Shown here: positions 36,442 through 45,080 of the stretch, one piece after another
Layout: the number at the start of each line of letters is the position of its first letter
Position numbering within the stretch: position 1 is the first letter of the stretch
Assembly: GCF_004363245.1 (NCBI RefSeq)
Contig: NZ_SNYV01000004.1
Coordinates: 1 to 64,000, forward strand
From: Sphingobacterium yanglingense
GTDB taxonomy: Bacteria > Bacteroidota > Bacteroidia > Sphingobacteriales > Sphingobacteriaceae
Direction: 5' to 3'
Length of the DNA stretch: 64,000 bases
The notes under the pieces: generated by a model
The model's database searches: none
What the model was told of the DNA's origin: nothing
Seen by the model: the letters and a program-made list of their open reading frames with translations, nothing else
Translations under genes and position numbers: made by a program

Positions 36442-37284
36442 TTATGGGGTTACCTGTGCATTTTCCCAGCCTATTATAGCCGTTTTTCGTGTAGGCCCCC
36501 ACATGTATCCCCCGATTACTCCAGAAGCCTGTATCACCCGATGGCAGGGGATTAGGTAGGCAATTGGGTTGCTGCCAATTGCTGTCCCCACAGCTCTTGA
36601 AGCTTTTGGGTTGCCGATGTGTTCTGCAATCCGTCCATAGGTCTCTAGCTCTCCCAAAGGAATTTGAAGTAAAGCTTCCCATACTTTCAGCTGGAACGCC
36701 GTTCCTTTGACATGTAGTTTTATGGGGTCTTTAGCATCCTTCTCACCATTCATAAAGTCACGTACTTGTTGATGAAAAGGGGAGGCGGATTCTTTAAAAG
36801 ACGCATGGGGGAATAGATCTATTAAACTTTTTACCCCACTATCTCGATCAGTGACGAATGCAATGTGGCAAATCCCTTTTTCTGTTGCTGCAATAATGAT
36901 TTCTCCAAAAGAGGTGTCAGCATAGTCATATGTTATGACTAACCCCTCACCTTTATTACGGTATTCGTGGGGAGTCATTCCTTCTAGTTTGACAAAAAGT
37001 TCGTGTAGACGACTGCTGCTGCTGAGTCCGGTTTTAAACGTCGTTTCAGAAATCGATTCCGATTTCTGAAGCAATGATTTTGCATGACTCAGACTGATGT
37101 ACTGCAGAAATTTTTTAGGTGTAGTACCTGCCCATTCGTGAAATAGCCTTTGGCAATGAAATGGACTTAAATGGATGTGCGCAGCGATATCTTCCAGGCT
37201 AGGTTGCCGATCAAAATTGTCTTTGATATAAACTATTGCCTGTGCTATACGCTCGTAATTCCAGTGTCTTTCTTTCTCATTCAT
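36442..37284 (-). CDS. ada: Ada-type regulator / O6-methylguanine-DNA methyltransferase
   Basis: This 280-residue protein has an N-terminal AraC-type helix-turn-helix (about 10-108) and a C-terminal methyltransferase with the acceptor Cys247 in IPCHRVI. It lacks the N-terminal Cys-rich phosphotriester-repair domain of E. coli Ada, so how it would sense methylation is open. It repairs O6-methylguanine and may activate its own operon with alkB. A TTG six bases upstream is possible; the ATG at 37284 is preferred. The inverted repeat GCAAT-6-ATTGC (37315-37330), 31 bp upstream, may be its site. Confidence 0.9.
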   Translation of the reverse strand: MNEKERHWNYERIAQAIVYIKDNFDRQPSLEDIAAHIHLSPFHCQRLFHEWAGTTPKKFLQYISLSHAKSLLQKSESISETTFKTGLSSSSRLHELFVKLEGMTPHEYRNKGEGLVITYDYADTSFGEIIIAATEKGICHIAFVTDRDSGVKSLIDLFPHASFKESASPFHQQVRDFMNGEKDAKDPIKLHVKGTAFQLKVWEALLQIPLGELETYGRIAEHIGNPKASRAVGTAIGSNPIAYLIPCHRVIQASGVIGGYMWGPTRKTAIIGWENAQVTP

Positions 37285-37350
37285 ACACAAATTTCAATTT
37301 TAAAAATCGGGCATGCAATCCGAAAATTGCTCAAATACAATTTGCTTTAA

Positions 37351-38058
37351 CTATTTTCTAGGTTCCATCCGAACTAAATACTGATCGTTTTCATCTTCAT
37401 AAAGAACCTGCACGACCCAGTTTTCTTCGTGAGCGATACGTATTAATGTGGCTTGATCCATATAGAGCCATTTGAATGGAGCTCCTTTATGGCCCTGAAA
37501 TTCGTATTGATACCCAATCTCTCCAAAGTAATAGTCAGGTCTTTTGATACGGTATTCTTCGTAGAGGTATGAAATGTCCGAACTGTCGAATAATAACTGA
37601 CCCCGGTCGGTCAATAGTGTTTTGGCGTGATGCAGTAATCTACGAAAGCCGGCCAGATCCCCGGCCAGTCCTATACCATTCATTAAGAACAACAATGTGT
37701 CATACGTTCCTTCGGAGTAGTCCCAAAAGCTATGTTGGACAATGTTTAAAACGCCCCGCTCTCGCATGATGTTGCAAGCCGACGCAGATATTTCTAAAGC
37801 AGTAGTTTCAAATCCTTTTTCTTGTAGGTACAATGCATGCGAGCCAACTCCAGCACCCACATCCAATACCGTACCATCACATAATGACAATGCGATCAAC
37901 TCCAGCTCAGGGAAGTCCTCTTCTGTACGAAAAAAGACTTCAACAGGCATTTCTTCAATGTCGCCATAGGTGCTGTGTAATAATAAAGGCTGGCTTAGTT
38001 CTCCGTTTCGATGGAACTGGTTTAGTGCTTCGCCATAAATATCTCTATGCATGTTCAT
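37351..38058 (-). CDS. Class I SAM-dependent methyltransferase
   Basis: This protein of about 235 residues has the SAM-binding motif I VLDVGAGVGSHALYLQEKG and later Rossmann strands (YDTLLFLMNGIGLAGDL). It is cytosolic; the substrate is unknown. The frame runs up to a TTG at 38088, but the ATG at 38058 (or 38052) gives a normal start and overlaps the pncB stop by only 14 (or 8) nt. Overlap means it is co-translated with pncB. Confidence 0.82.
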   Translation of the reverse strand: MNMHRDIYGEALNQFHRNGELSQPLLLHSTYGDIEEMPVEVFFRTEEDFPELELIALSLCDGTVLDVGAGVGSHALYLQEKGFETTALEISASACNIMRERGVLNIVQHSFWDYSEGTYDTLLFLMNGIGLAGDLAGFRRLLHHAKTLLTDRGQLLFDSSDISYLYEEYRIKRPDYYFGEIGYQYEFQGHKGAPFKWLYMDQATLIRIAHEENWVVQVLYEDENDQYLVRMEPRK

Positions 38059-39223
38059 CAAGTTGTAGGTACCGTATCGCCATTTCAATTTCGGCCTGGT
38101 CTCCGGTATGTTTTAAAGGTTCGTCAGAAAGTTTTATTACAGGTGTCCATTCCCCATCCTCAGGAAGGCTTTCGGTCATTTTTAATACAATATTCATGCG
38201 TTCTAAGCCGACATCGTTGGTAAAGTCTGTGCCGATACCAAATGAATAACCGATTTTACCATTACAGTAGTTGGTGATTTTCTCCACCTTATCATAGTCG
38301 AGTCCATCGGAGAAGATGATGGTTTTTGATAAAGGGTCAATCCCTTTCGATTCATAGTGTTTAATGGTCTTTTTTGCAAACTCAATTGCATCCCCACTGT
38401 CGTGGCGTACACCGTCAAATAGCTTAGTGAGCTTTTTATCAAATTGCCTGAAAAATGCTTCAGTGGTATAGGTGTCGGAAAGAGCGATCCCTAAGTCGCC
38501 CCGATATACATCCGACCAGTTTTCCAGCCCCAATAGATTAGCCATTTTATACCCATATTTTGCCGCGTGAAACATGAACCATTCGTGGGCATGTGTCCCA
38601 ATTGGCTTTGTCCCATATTTCATAGCCAGATGGACATTGCTGGTTCCTATAAAGGTCTTTGAGGGGTGGGCTTTCAGTGTTCTGATTACCAGGTCATGTA
38701 CTGCATAGGAGTGCCTACGGCGCGTACCAAAGTCCGCAATGGTGATTTTCAACTTGTCGTATTTATCCATTTTTCGGTCTACAATATCCATCACCTGTTG
38801 GTCATCTACTCTTTTTGCATCACTCATTTCATAATACAGTTCACAGATTAATGACATGATGGGTACTTCCCATAGGATTGTACGGTACCAAAATCCCTCT
38901 ATTTTGACGGACAATTCTCCGGCGTGCTGTGTAATACGGACTTCTTCAGGGTTGTAGCGATACCCTTGGAGGAAATCAAAATAGGTGGGGTCGATGTAAG
39001 GGCATGTTTCGGCGAAGAACTGTTTTTCGCCATTGCTGAGTTTAAGCGTGGCCATTGCGCTGACTGCTTCTGTAAGCTTTTCGGCGAATCCCTCAGGGAA
39101 AACGTGTTTACCTCTATTGATGAATTGATACTTAGCTTTCGCTTTTGGAAAGAGTTTGACAACAGCATACTGCATTGTAAACTTGTAAAAGTCGTTGTCT
39201 AGGAGAGATTCAAGTCTTGCCAT
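38045..39223 (-). CDS. pncB: Nicotinate phosphoribosyltransferase
   Basis: This 392-residue protein begins MARLESLLDNDFYKFTMQYA, the family N-terminus, and has the FGTRRRHSYAVHDLV and GTSNVHLAMKYG motifs (the latter aligning with the phosphorylated-His region) plus VRHDSGDA for phosphoribosyl binding. It makes nicotinate mononucleotide in NAD salvage. A TTG 48 nt upstream extends the frame, but the ATG at 39223 fits the family. Its end overlaps the methyltransferase gene. Confidence 0.93.
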   Translation of the reverse strand: MARLESLLDNDFYKFTMQYAVVKLFPKAKAKYQFINRGKHVFPEGFAEKLTEAVSAMATLKLSNGEKQFFAETCPYIDPTYFDFLQGYRYNPEEVRITQHAGELSVKIEGFWYRTILWEVPIMSLICELYYEMSDAKRVDDQQVMDIVDRKMDKYDKLKITIADFGTRRRHSYAVHDLVIRTLKAHPSKTFIGTSNVHLAMKYGTKPIGTHAHEWFMFHAAKYGYKMANLLGLENWSDVYRGDLGIALSDTYTTEAFFRQFDKKLTKLFDGVRHDSGDAIEFAKKTIKHYESKGIDPLSKTIIFSDGLDYDKVEKITNYCNGKIGYSFGIGTDFTNDVGLERMNIVLKMTESLPEDGEWTPVIKLSDEPLKHTGDQAEIEMAIRYLQLDEHA

Positions 39224-39363
39224 ATCAGAGTCTGTCTTTTTTTTGATTGTCGCATTGTCTACAGCGGTCAAGAACCAAGGTAGAGAATACTAAGCGTGAA
39301 CGAAAATACCAAAAATAATTTAGCAGAGCTTCGTATTTCAATAGTCATCGAATCCTTTTTACG

Positions 39364-39395
39364 AAAAGAGCGAGCAGAATTCCTTCTGCTCGCTC
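39364..39395 (-). terminator. Terminator of the DUF6600-like gene
   Basis: A perfect 12-bp stem GAGCGAGCAGAA/TTCTGCTCGCTC (39368-39379, 39384-39395) with a 4-nt loop is followed on the minus strand by TTTT. Confidence 0.8.
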
Positions 39396-39439
39396 GATAT
39401 TTGTTTCAATTTAATAGCTGTTTTTTGTTTAAATCAAGA

Positions 39440-40837
39440 CTAGCGTCTGCTTCTCTCTCCTGCTTCACTACTGCTACCGCCACGTCTACTGGACTGAGCT
39501 TGTTCAGAGCGGTTGCCCGAGGATCGGGAGGAAGTGCCTGTTGAGCTTTCTCTGTTTGAGGCTTGAAACACAGGCTGCGATTCCCTGCGTTGTTGTGTAC
39601 GTCCTTCCGGTTGACGGTTCCTCTGCTCTGTTTGAGGCTGAGCAGGAGACTGTCTGCGACTCTCGGACGATCCACGGCTCGTTTCAGTTCCACGCTGTGT
39701 ACGCGATGAACTCCCTTCATTGTTACGTTGCACTTCCCTCGAGCGATTGTTTTGTTCCTGTTGTGGTTGACGCTGTGTGTTACTTTCGGTTCCCCTTACA
39801 GGCTGTTGCTCTCTGGATGTTCCCCGGCGCGAACTATTCTGGTTTTCAGATTGCGACTGGCGTTCTGTTCCTCTTTCCGTTCCTCTTGAAGATTGTTGTT
39901 CCCTGCTTGTGGTGCCACCACCGCGCATGCTGGAGTTTCCATTTCTATCGATACTTGTTTCACCTCTACTATTTTCAGTTCTAGACGAGCCCGCTTCCGA
40001 ACGACGGCTTCCTGTGGAGTTCGTTGTGTTACGGTCAGTTCTGCTCGAATTACTTTCGCCTCTCGAGTTGCTGCGGTCTGTACGTGTCGATCCAGTCTCT
40101 CTACGGGAGCTACTTGTTCCGTTATCGGGACGGTACATAGATACAGAGTTGCGGCTTGTTGTTGCAGACCCTGGTCTCGATGACTCCCTGAATTCACGTA
40201 CTTCTACTCTACGGCCACTGGTACGTTCCATATCTCTACGAGAAGGGCCACCATAGTAGTGGTTGTTATTTACGATGTACGTGTTATTGATAATCGTTGT
40301 GTTATTGTATATGGCAGGACGGTCATAATAACTATACCTATACACGTTTCTAGAATGGATATGTCCTACCGGTGCAAATATCCATAGATCTATAGGTAAT
40401 CCTATCGATACGTGCACACCGATACGGGGAGCCATAGGTGCCCATCCGTAATAACCATTACCAGAGCGCCAATCGACCCATGCCGGTCCCCATTCATAAC
40501 CAGGTATCCAAGCCCATCCTCTATAACTATTGTGTACCCAGCGGCCATAGTGGAATGGCGCCCATCCCCAAGAATAGCCCGAAACCCAAGTGTTTCCATA
40601 TTCCGTCATTGCCCAATAGCCGTTTGTGCCATAAGGTCTGAAGTCCCGATTGACTCGAGGGTACCATATTTCCCCGTAGGTTGGATCGTTTTCCCAATAA
40701 CCATAAGGAGAAAGCTCGTCATAAAAGACGTCCAGGGATATTCCTCCATAATACTGGGCCTGTGCTGTAGATGGCTGTAAAAGATTTGTGAAAATACAAA
40801 CCAATGTTACGATTAATACTGTTATCCCCCTTTTCAT
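39440..40837 (-). CDS. Exported DUF6600-like protein with long Ser/Arg-rich disordered tail
   Basis: This 465-residue protein has a signal peptide (residues 1-27) and an aromatic, Trp/Tyr/Gly-rich domain (about 28-190) with repeated patterns such as YGYW, GYSWGWAPFHYGRW and GPAWVDW, as in DUF6600 proteins. From about residue 195 the chain is low-complexity: Ser, Arg, Gly, Glu, Gln and Thr, rich in SSRR, TERG and NSSR units, probably disordered and strongly basic. The function is unknown; a surface or nucleic-acid/polyanion-binding role for the tail is speculation. Monocistronic with its own terminator. Confidence 0.78.
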   Translation of the reverse strand: MKRGITVLIVTLVCIFTNLLQPSTAQAQYYGGISLDVFYDELSPYGYWENDPTYGEIWYPRVNRDFRPYGTNGYWAMTEYGNTWVSGYSWGWAPFHYGRWVHNSYRGWAWIPGYEWGPAWVDWRSGNGYYGWAPMAPRIGVHVSIGLPIDLWIFAPVGHIHSRNVYRYSYYDRPAIYNNTTIINNTYIVNNNHYYGGPSRRDMERTSGRRVEVREFRESSRPGSATTSRNSVSMYRPDNGTSSSRRETGSTRTDRSNSRGESNSSRTDRNTTNSTGSRRSEAGSSRTENSRGETSIDRNGNSSMRGGGTTSREQQSSRGTERGTERQSQSENQNSSRRGTSREQQPVRGTESNTQRQPQQEQNNRSREVQRNNEGSSSRTQRGTETSRGSSESRRQSPAQPQTEQRNRQPEGRTQQRRESQPVFQASNRESSTGTSSRSSGNRSEQAQSSRRGGSSSEAGERSRR

Positions 40838-41016
40838 ACGCTTTGCTTTCTTAAAACTTTATTATTCTATATTCTTCTTTGTTGGTAGGACGCTCTAATG
40901 GTGGAGAAGGTTTAATCGTGATATTACGAGTAAACTTAAAATAAAAAAAATGGTAGTTTTATAGCTACAATTTAAGGTTCACCTATTTTGTGACCTCAAT
41001 AAAAGTTAAAATTGTG

Positions 41017-41024
41017 TACCTTTG
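41017..41024 (+). promoter_or_regulatory. -7 promoter element of the Mla/MCE operon
   Basis: TACCTTTG (TAnnTTTG) lies 52 nt before the mlaE start. The nearest TTG upstream is at 26 nt spacing, so the -33 box is uncertain. Confidence 0.5.
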
Positions 41025-41076
41025 GCCAGTTTTTTGATGAATACATAGTTGTTTTTATTCACTTCTAAAAAGATAA

Positions 41077-41835
41077 ATGGGAAGGAAATTTAATAATCTG
41101 CTCCTCGAGTTTGCACGGTTACATCGCTTTTTGATGCGAGTACTGCGCGAGGCAGTAAGTCCACCGTATGAGTTTAAGGAGATTGTTCGGCAGTGTTACG
41201 AAATAGGTTGGAAATCTTTTCCTCTTATCGGGTTGACCGGATTTATCGTAGGATTTGTTTTTACCAAGCAGTCTAGGCCTTCACTAGAAGATTTTGGTGC
41301 CACCTCTTGGTTGCCAGCATTGATTTCTATCGCTATAGTTCGTGCATTAGCACCTTTAGTTACCGCTTTGATTGCATCCGGAAAAGTCGGATCACAGATT
41401 GGAGCTGAACTGAGCTCGATGAATGTTACTGAACAGATCGATGCGATGGAAGTTTCAGGAACCAACCCGTTCAAATTTTTAGTGGTCAGCCGTATTATCG
41501 CGACCACAATTATGATTCCTATTCTGTGTTTTTATATTGCAGGGATTGGTTTGTTCGGTGGGTATTTAAGTATTATCGGTAATGATCAGTTGAGTTTATT
41601 GAGTTTCTTTACCCAGGTATTTGACAAAATCGGTTTTGTAGACATATTCGCCATGACACTACGTGCTGTTGTATTTGGATTTACCATAGGATTTGCAAGC
41701 TGTTACGTCGGTTATTACTCTTCTAAAGGAACTGAAGGTGTCGGTAAGGCAGCTAATAGCGCAGTCGTAGCCTCCATGTTTACGGTATTCATTGAAGAGT
41801 TGCTTATAGTTCAGGTATTATCTTTAATTTCTTAA
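41077..41835 (+). CDS. mlaE: MlaE family lipid ABC transporter permease
   Basis: This 252-residue permease has about five membrane helices and MlaE motifs (IVRALAPLVTALIASGKVGSQIGAELSSM; GTEGVGKAANSAVV). With the ATPase and MCE protein encoded next, it forms an inner membrane complex that moves phospholipids between the membranes. The mlaF gene follows after 3 nt. The operon has no MlaB or MlaC gene, which is usual for Bacteroidota. Confidence 0.92.
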   Translation: MGRKFNNLLLEFARLHRFLMRVLREAVSPPYEFKEIVRQCYEIGWKSFPLIGLTGFIVGFVFTKQSRPSLEDFGATSWLPALISIAIVRALAPLVTALIASGKVGSQIGAELSSMNVTEQIDAMEVSGTNPFKFLVVSRIIATTIMIPILCFYIAGIGLFGGYLSIIGNDQLSLLSFFTQVFDKIGFVDIFAMTLRAVVFGFTIGFASCYVGYYSSKGTEGVGKAANSAVVASMFTVFIEELLIVQVLSLIS

Positions 41836-41838
41836 AAG

Positions 41839-42612
41839 ATGGCAAAGGTAGGAAACGTAATTAACTATGAAGACTGTGTGATCCACGTGGATAATGTAAG
41901 TAAGTCTTTTGGGGATCTGCACGTATTGCGGAATGTGGATCTGAAGTTATACAATGGAGAGAACTTAGTTGTTTTGGGAAGATCCGGTACAGGGAAATCG
42001 GTGCTTATTAAGCTGATATCGGGATTGTTAAAGCCAGATACTGGTGATATTACTGTTTTAGGACAGCGTGTGAATGATCTGACCGAAAAAGAACTGATGC
42101 AATTGCGGTTACGGATAGGTTTCTCTTTTCAGAACTCAGCATTGTATGACAGTATGACCGTAAGGGAAAACCTAGAGTTCCCTTTGGTGCGTAATAAAAG
42201 AAATCTGACAAGAGCAGAGATAGACCGTGAGGTGGAAGATGTATTGGATGGAGTAGGTCTGCTTCAGGCGTTGAATCAGATGCCGTCAGAGTTATCAGGT
42301 GGACAAAAGAAGCGTATTGGTATAGCACGCACACTGATATTGCGTCCGGATATCATGTTGTACGACGAGCCGACAGCAGGATTGGATCCAATCACCTGTT
42401 TAGATATCAACGGTCTTATCAATGAGGTGCAAGAACGGTACAAAACTTCATCCATTATCATTACCCACGATTTAGCTTGTGCCAAAATGGTCGGGGACAG
42501 GATGGTGATGTTATTGGACGGTAAGTTTGAAAGACAGGGTACCTTTGAGGAAATATTCGATACAGATGATACTCGGGTAAAACCATTTTATGATTATAAT
42601 TTTATAGTATAA
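41839..42612 (+). CDS. mlaF: MlaF family lipid ABC transporter ATP-binding protein
   Basis: This 257-residue ATPase has Walker A (GRSGTGKSVLIK, about residues 49-60), the signature LSGGQKKRIGIAR and Walker B IMLYDEPTAGLDP. It powers the MlaE permease. It is placed between mlaE (3 nt) and the MCE gene (10 nt). Confidence 0.92.
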   Translation: MAKVGNVINYEDCVIHVDNVSKSFGDLHVLRNVDLKLYNGENLVVLGRSGTGKSVLIKLISGLLKPDTGDITVLGQRVNDLTEKELMQLRLRIGFSFQNSALYDSMTVRENLEFPLVRNKRNLTRAEIDREVEDVLDGVGLLQALNQMPSELSGGQKKRIGIARTLILRPDIMLYDEPTAGLDPITCLDINGLINEVQERYKTSSIIITHDLACAKMVGDRMVMLLDGKFERQGTFEEIFDTDDTRVKPFYDYNFIV

Positions 42613-42622
42613 TAGATTAAGA

Positions 42623-43618
42623 ATGAGCGTAGCAGAAAATAAACGATCACTAATTGTAGGACTTTTTGCATTAATAGGTCTGGTGATCCTGATCGCAGGT
42701 ATCTTGGTATTAGGTACCCAACAAAATAAGTTTAGTAAAAACCTTATCGTGAAGACTTATTTTCATGATGTAAAAGGATTGAAAGTAGGTAATAACGTTT
42801 GGTTTTCCGGGGTTAAGGTCGGTATTATCAAAGAAATTGCTTTCGAGGACGTAGAGAACGTCCGTGTAGTCATGAGCATACAGGAGAAAGATAGCCAGTT
42901 TATCCGTAAAGACGTGGTAGCTACCCTAGGTTCAGATGGTCTGATCGGTAATGCTATTATCAGTTTGGTGGGAGGTACAGCTGCTAACCCGGAGATTCAG
43001 GATGGAGATGTAATCAAGTCTGGAGCTAGTGGTGGTATGGATCAGATGATTGGACTTTTGCAGGAGAATGGTGCAAACCTAACTGTAATCACTCAAAACT
43101 TTGCAAAGCTATCCCAACAGATGGTGGAAGGTAAAGGGACAATCGGCGCGCTATTAACAGACGATGCAATAGCGACAAACCTTAAGTCATCTGTCGTTTC
43201 TTTAAATAGTGTGATGACAGATGCCAATAAAGCAGTTAATAATCTGGTAACACTTACTGGTAAATTAAATAATAATCAAGGGCTTATTCACGATTTGACA
43301 ACAGATACGGAGGTGTTTGCGAGCTTGAGAGAGTCTGCTGCGCAGCTGCAGGGAGTTACACAGACTGCAAATGCACTGATGGAAAACCTGAACAAGACTT
43401 CTGCACGGTTGAATGATAAGGATAATGCATTAGGCGTACTTACAAATGACGCTGAAGCGGCAAATGAAATACGACAAATCCTCAAAAACTTAAACACTAG
43501 TACAGAGAAACTTGATGTCAATATGGAAGCATTGCAAAGTAATTTCCTATTGCGTGGGTACTTTAAGAAGAAAGCAAAAGAAGCAGAGAAAGAGTCGAAA
43601 GATGCGGTTTCAAAATAA
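42623..43618 (+). CDS. mlaD: MlaD-type MCE domain protein
   Basis: This 331-residue protein has one N-terminal membrane helix (about 10-30) and an MCE domain (about 38-118; FHDVKGLKVGNNVWFSGVKVG), followed by a long helical region (about 150-310) that may form a coiled-coil barrel or tunnel. It is longer than E. coli MlaD (183), closer to extended MCE proteins. It should bind lipids in the periplasm as part of the MlaEF complex. Confidence 0.9.
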   Translation: MSVAENKRSLIVGLFALIGLVILIAGILVLGTQQNKFSKNLIVKTYFHDVKGLKVGNNVWFSGVKVGIIKEIAFEDVENVRVVMSIQEKDSQFIRKDVVATLGSDGLIGNAIISLVGGTAANPEIQDGDVIKSGASGGMDQMIGLLQENGANLTVITQNFAKLSQQMVEGKGTIGALLTDDAIATNLKSSVVSLNSVMTDANKAVNNLVTLTGKLNNNQGLIHDLTTDTEVFASLRESAAQLQGVTQTANALMENLNKTSARLNDKDNALGVLTNDAEAANEIRQILKNLNTSTEKLDVNMEALQSNFLLRGYFKKKAKEAEKESKDAVSK

Positions 43619-43645
43619 AGTTTAAGCGGAAGAGAGCATATTAAT

Positions 43646-44344
43646 ATGGGAGTAATTACAGATAGCGATGTTATCTACGAAGACAATCATTTGATTGCGA
43701 TAAACAAACGTGGGGGAGATATTGTGCAGGTAGACCCTTCAGGAGATAAATCTCTGGAGGAAATGCTGTCCGAATACCTTGCGAAGAAATATAATAAACC
43801 TAATCGTGCTTTCGTTGGTGTTATCCATCGTTTAGATAGACCAGTTAGCGGTATGATCTTGATGGCTAAGACGAGCAAGGGCTTAGATCGCATGAATAGG
43901 TTGTTTCATGATAGAGCAGTAGAGAAGACTTACCTTGCAGTGGTCAAAGAGCGACCGCCGGCACTCAAAGGTAAGTTGACCAATTGGCTTTTGAGGGACC
44001 GCAAAAAGATGGTGACCAAAGCGTATGATCGGGAGGTTAAGAATGGGAGCTATGCTGAGTTGGATTATGAGGTGCTGGGACAGTTGGATGGATTTTATTT
44101 ATTAAAAATCAACCCGCTTACAGGGCGTACACATCAGATAAGATGCCAACTAGCCTATATGGGCTGTCCTATTGTCGGGGATAACAAATATGGTTACCCT
44201 CGGGGATCCACACGTCGCACCATATGTTTGCACTCTAGGTCTTTGTCTTTTAAGCATCCGGTGACCGAGGAGGCGATGTGTATCGAAGCTTCCGTGCCAG
44301 AGGATGGTTTCTGGGAAAAATTTAACGCATTATTACGTAAGTAG
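43646..44344 (+). CDS. RluA family pseudouridine synthase
   Basis: This 231-residue protein has the catalytic motif HRLDRPVSGMILMAKT with its Asp, and LTGRTHQIRCQLAYMGCPIVGD near residue 155. It converts uridine to pseudouridine in rRNA or tRNA; the site is not readable. There is no S4 domain, as in the short RluA/TruC-like members. It lies 27 nt behind the MCE gene and may be the last gene of that operon, though the function is unrelated. Confidence 0.9.
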   Translation: MGVITDSDVIYEDNHLIAINKRGGDIVQVDPSGDKSLEEMLSEYLAKKYNKPNRAFVGVIHRLDRPVSGMILMAKTSKGLDRMNRLFHDRAVEKTYLAVVKERPPALKGKLTNWLLRDRKKMVTKAYDREVKNGSYAELDYEVLGQLDGFYLLKINPLTGRTHQIRCQLAYMGCPIVGDNKYGYPRGSTRRTICLHSRSLSFKHPVTEEAMCIEASVPEDGFWEKFNALLRK

Positions 44345-44374
44345 TTTAATTAGGATATATCCGTCTTAATTCTT

Positions 44375-44382
44375 TAACTTTG
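44375..44382 (+). promoter_or_regulatory. -7 promoter element of the small CAMC protein gene
   Basis: TAACTTTG (TAnnTTTG) ends 4 nt before the ATG at 44387, so the mRNA is predicted to start at or next to the start codon. Confidence 0.55.
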
Positions 44383-44386
44383 TGAA

Positions 44387-44659
44387 ATGAAAGCAGTTCG
44401 CTATACACTTATTTCTGGAATGCTATTGCTAGGGATGGTTTTTATGAAGCCGACAGTGGTAGTATCACAATGTGCTATGTGCTCGCTAAATGCGGAGAAT
44501 AGTACACAACATGGAAACACCCAAGGTAAGGGGTTGAATAATGGAATACTTTTTTTATTAGGAGCACCTTTCTTGATCGGAGCGGGTATAGGGATTTTAT
44601 GGTATAAAAAATATCGCACAAAATCCCCAAAACAAACTCTCTTATCGCATCACTCGTAG
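44387..44659 (+). CDS. Small exported/membrane protein with CAMC motif
   Basis: This 90-residue protein has a signal peptide or first helix (residues 1-28), then CAMC (Cys29 and Cys32), a short GLNNGI linker and a membrane helix (about 53-69) with a basic tail. Small proteins of this pattern (CAMC, GLN-GI, membrane span) look familiar from Bacteroidota but I know no function. The Cys pair just after the signal cleavage site could bind metal or form a disulfide. The stop codon lies in a 9-bp hairpin (44646-44666). Confidence 0.7.
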   Translation: MKAVRYTLISGMLLLGMVFMKPTVVVSQCAMCSLNAENSTQHGNTQGKGLNNGILFLLGAPFLIGAGIGILWYKKYRTKSPKQTLLSHHS

Positions 44660-44691
44660 TGATGCGGCCTTATCATTTATCCTTTACTTAT

Positions 44692-44976
44692 TTATAGATA
44701 TTGCATTACACTATCGAAAATAAATGCTTTTTCGTTGTGGTGCTGTGTAATGTAGTTTTGTAGTGAAAGCAAATGCTCCGATTGAAACTGTTGGATGTCG
44801 TTTTCATCACTAGCGATTAATTGAACACAATAGGTGTGTCCTTCATGTGGAGAGTTTAGCATTTTTAGAAGTTTAACTTCTGCTGGTAGAGCTGGTGCCC
44901 AAGATTGTTGGATCCAAGGTAGAAGTTCCTGATGTTGACTCTCTTCGATTATAATAGAAATATTGTATAGATACAT
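44692..44976 (-). CDS. DUF4286 family protein
   Basis: This 94-residue cytosolic protein begins MYLYNISIIIEESQHQELLPW, the DUF4286 N-terminus, and contains EVKLLKMLNSPHEGHTYCVQ. It is likely a small ferredoxin-like fold of unknown function. The open frame continues 17 codons upstream, but the family start and a -7 promoter element 4 nt before the ATG at 44976 fix the shorter start. It is convergent with the CAMC gene. Confidence 0.82.
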   Translation of the reverse strand: MYLYNISIIIEESQHQELLPWIQQSWAPALPAEVKLLKMLNSPHEGHTYCVQLIASDENDIQQFQSEHLLSLQNYITQHHNEKAFIFDSVMQYL

Positions 44977-44980
44977 GATG

Positions 44981-44988
44981 CAAAGGTA
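44981..44988 (-). promoter_or_regulatory. -7 promoter element of the DUF4286 gene
   Basis: The minus strand reads TACCTTTG, then CATC, then ATG. The transcript should begin at or next to the start codon (leaderless). Confidence 0.55.
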
Positions 44989-45080
44989 CGAAATGTAATT
45001 TTTCAACCTGTAAAAAAAAAGTTGCAATATAGGTTTAGTCTTGGAAAATTCTAATATTTGAGAGAACGAGAAATAGTTGG

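Noticed and set aside
36431..36682. An 84-codon upstream extension of the alkB frame
   Set aside because: It lies inside the ada gene, has no AlkB-like sequence, and a good ATG follows at 36430.
39541..40256. Long open frames on the plus strand opposite the DUF6600-like gene (up to 159 codons)
   Set aside because: They mirror the low-complexity Ser/Arg codons of the real gene, lack recognisable domains, and the minus-strand gene has signal peptide, family domain and terminator.
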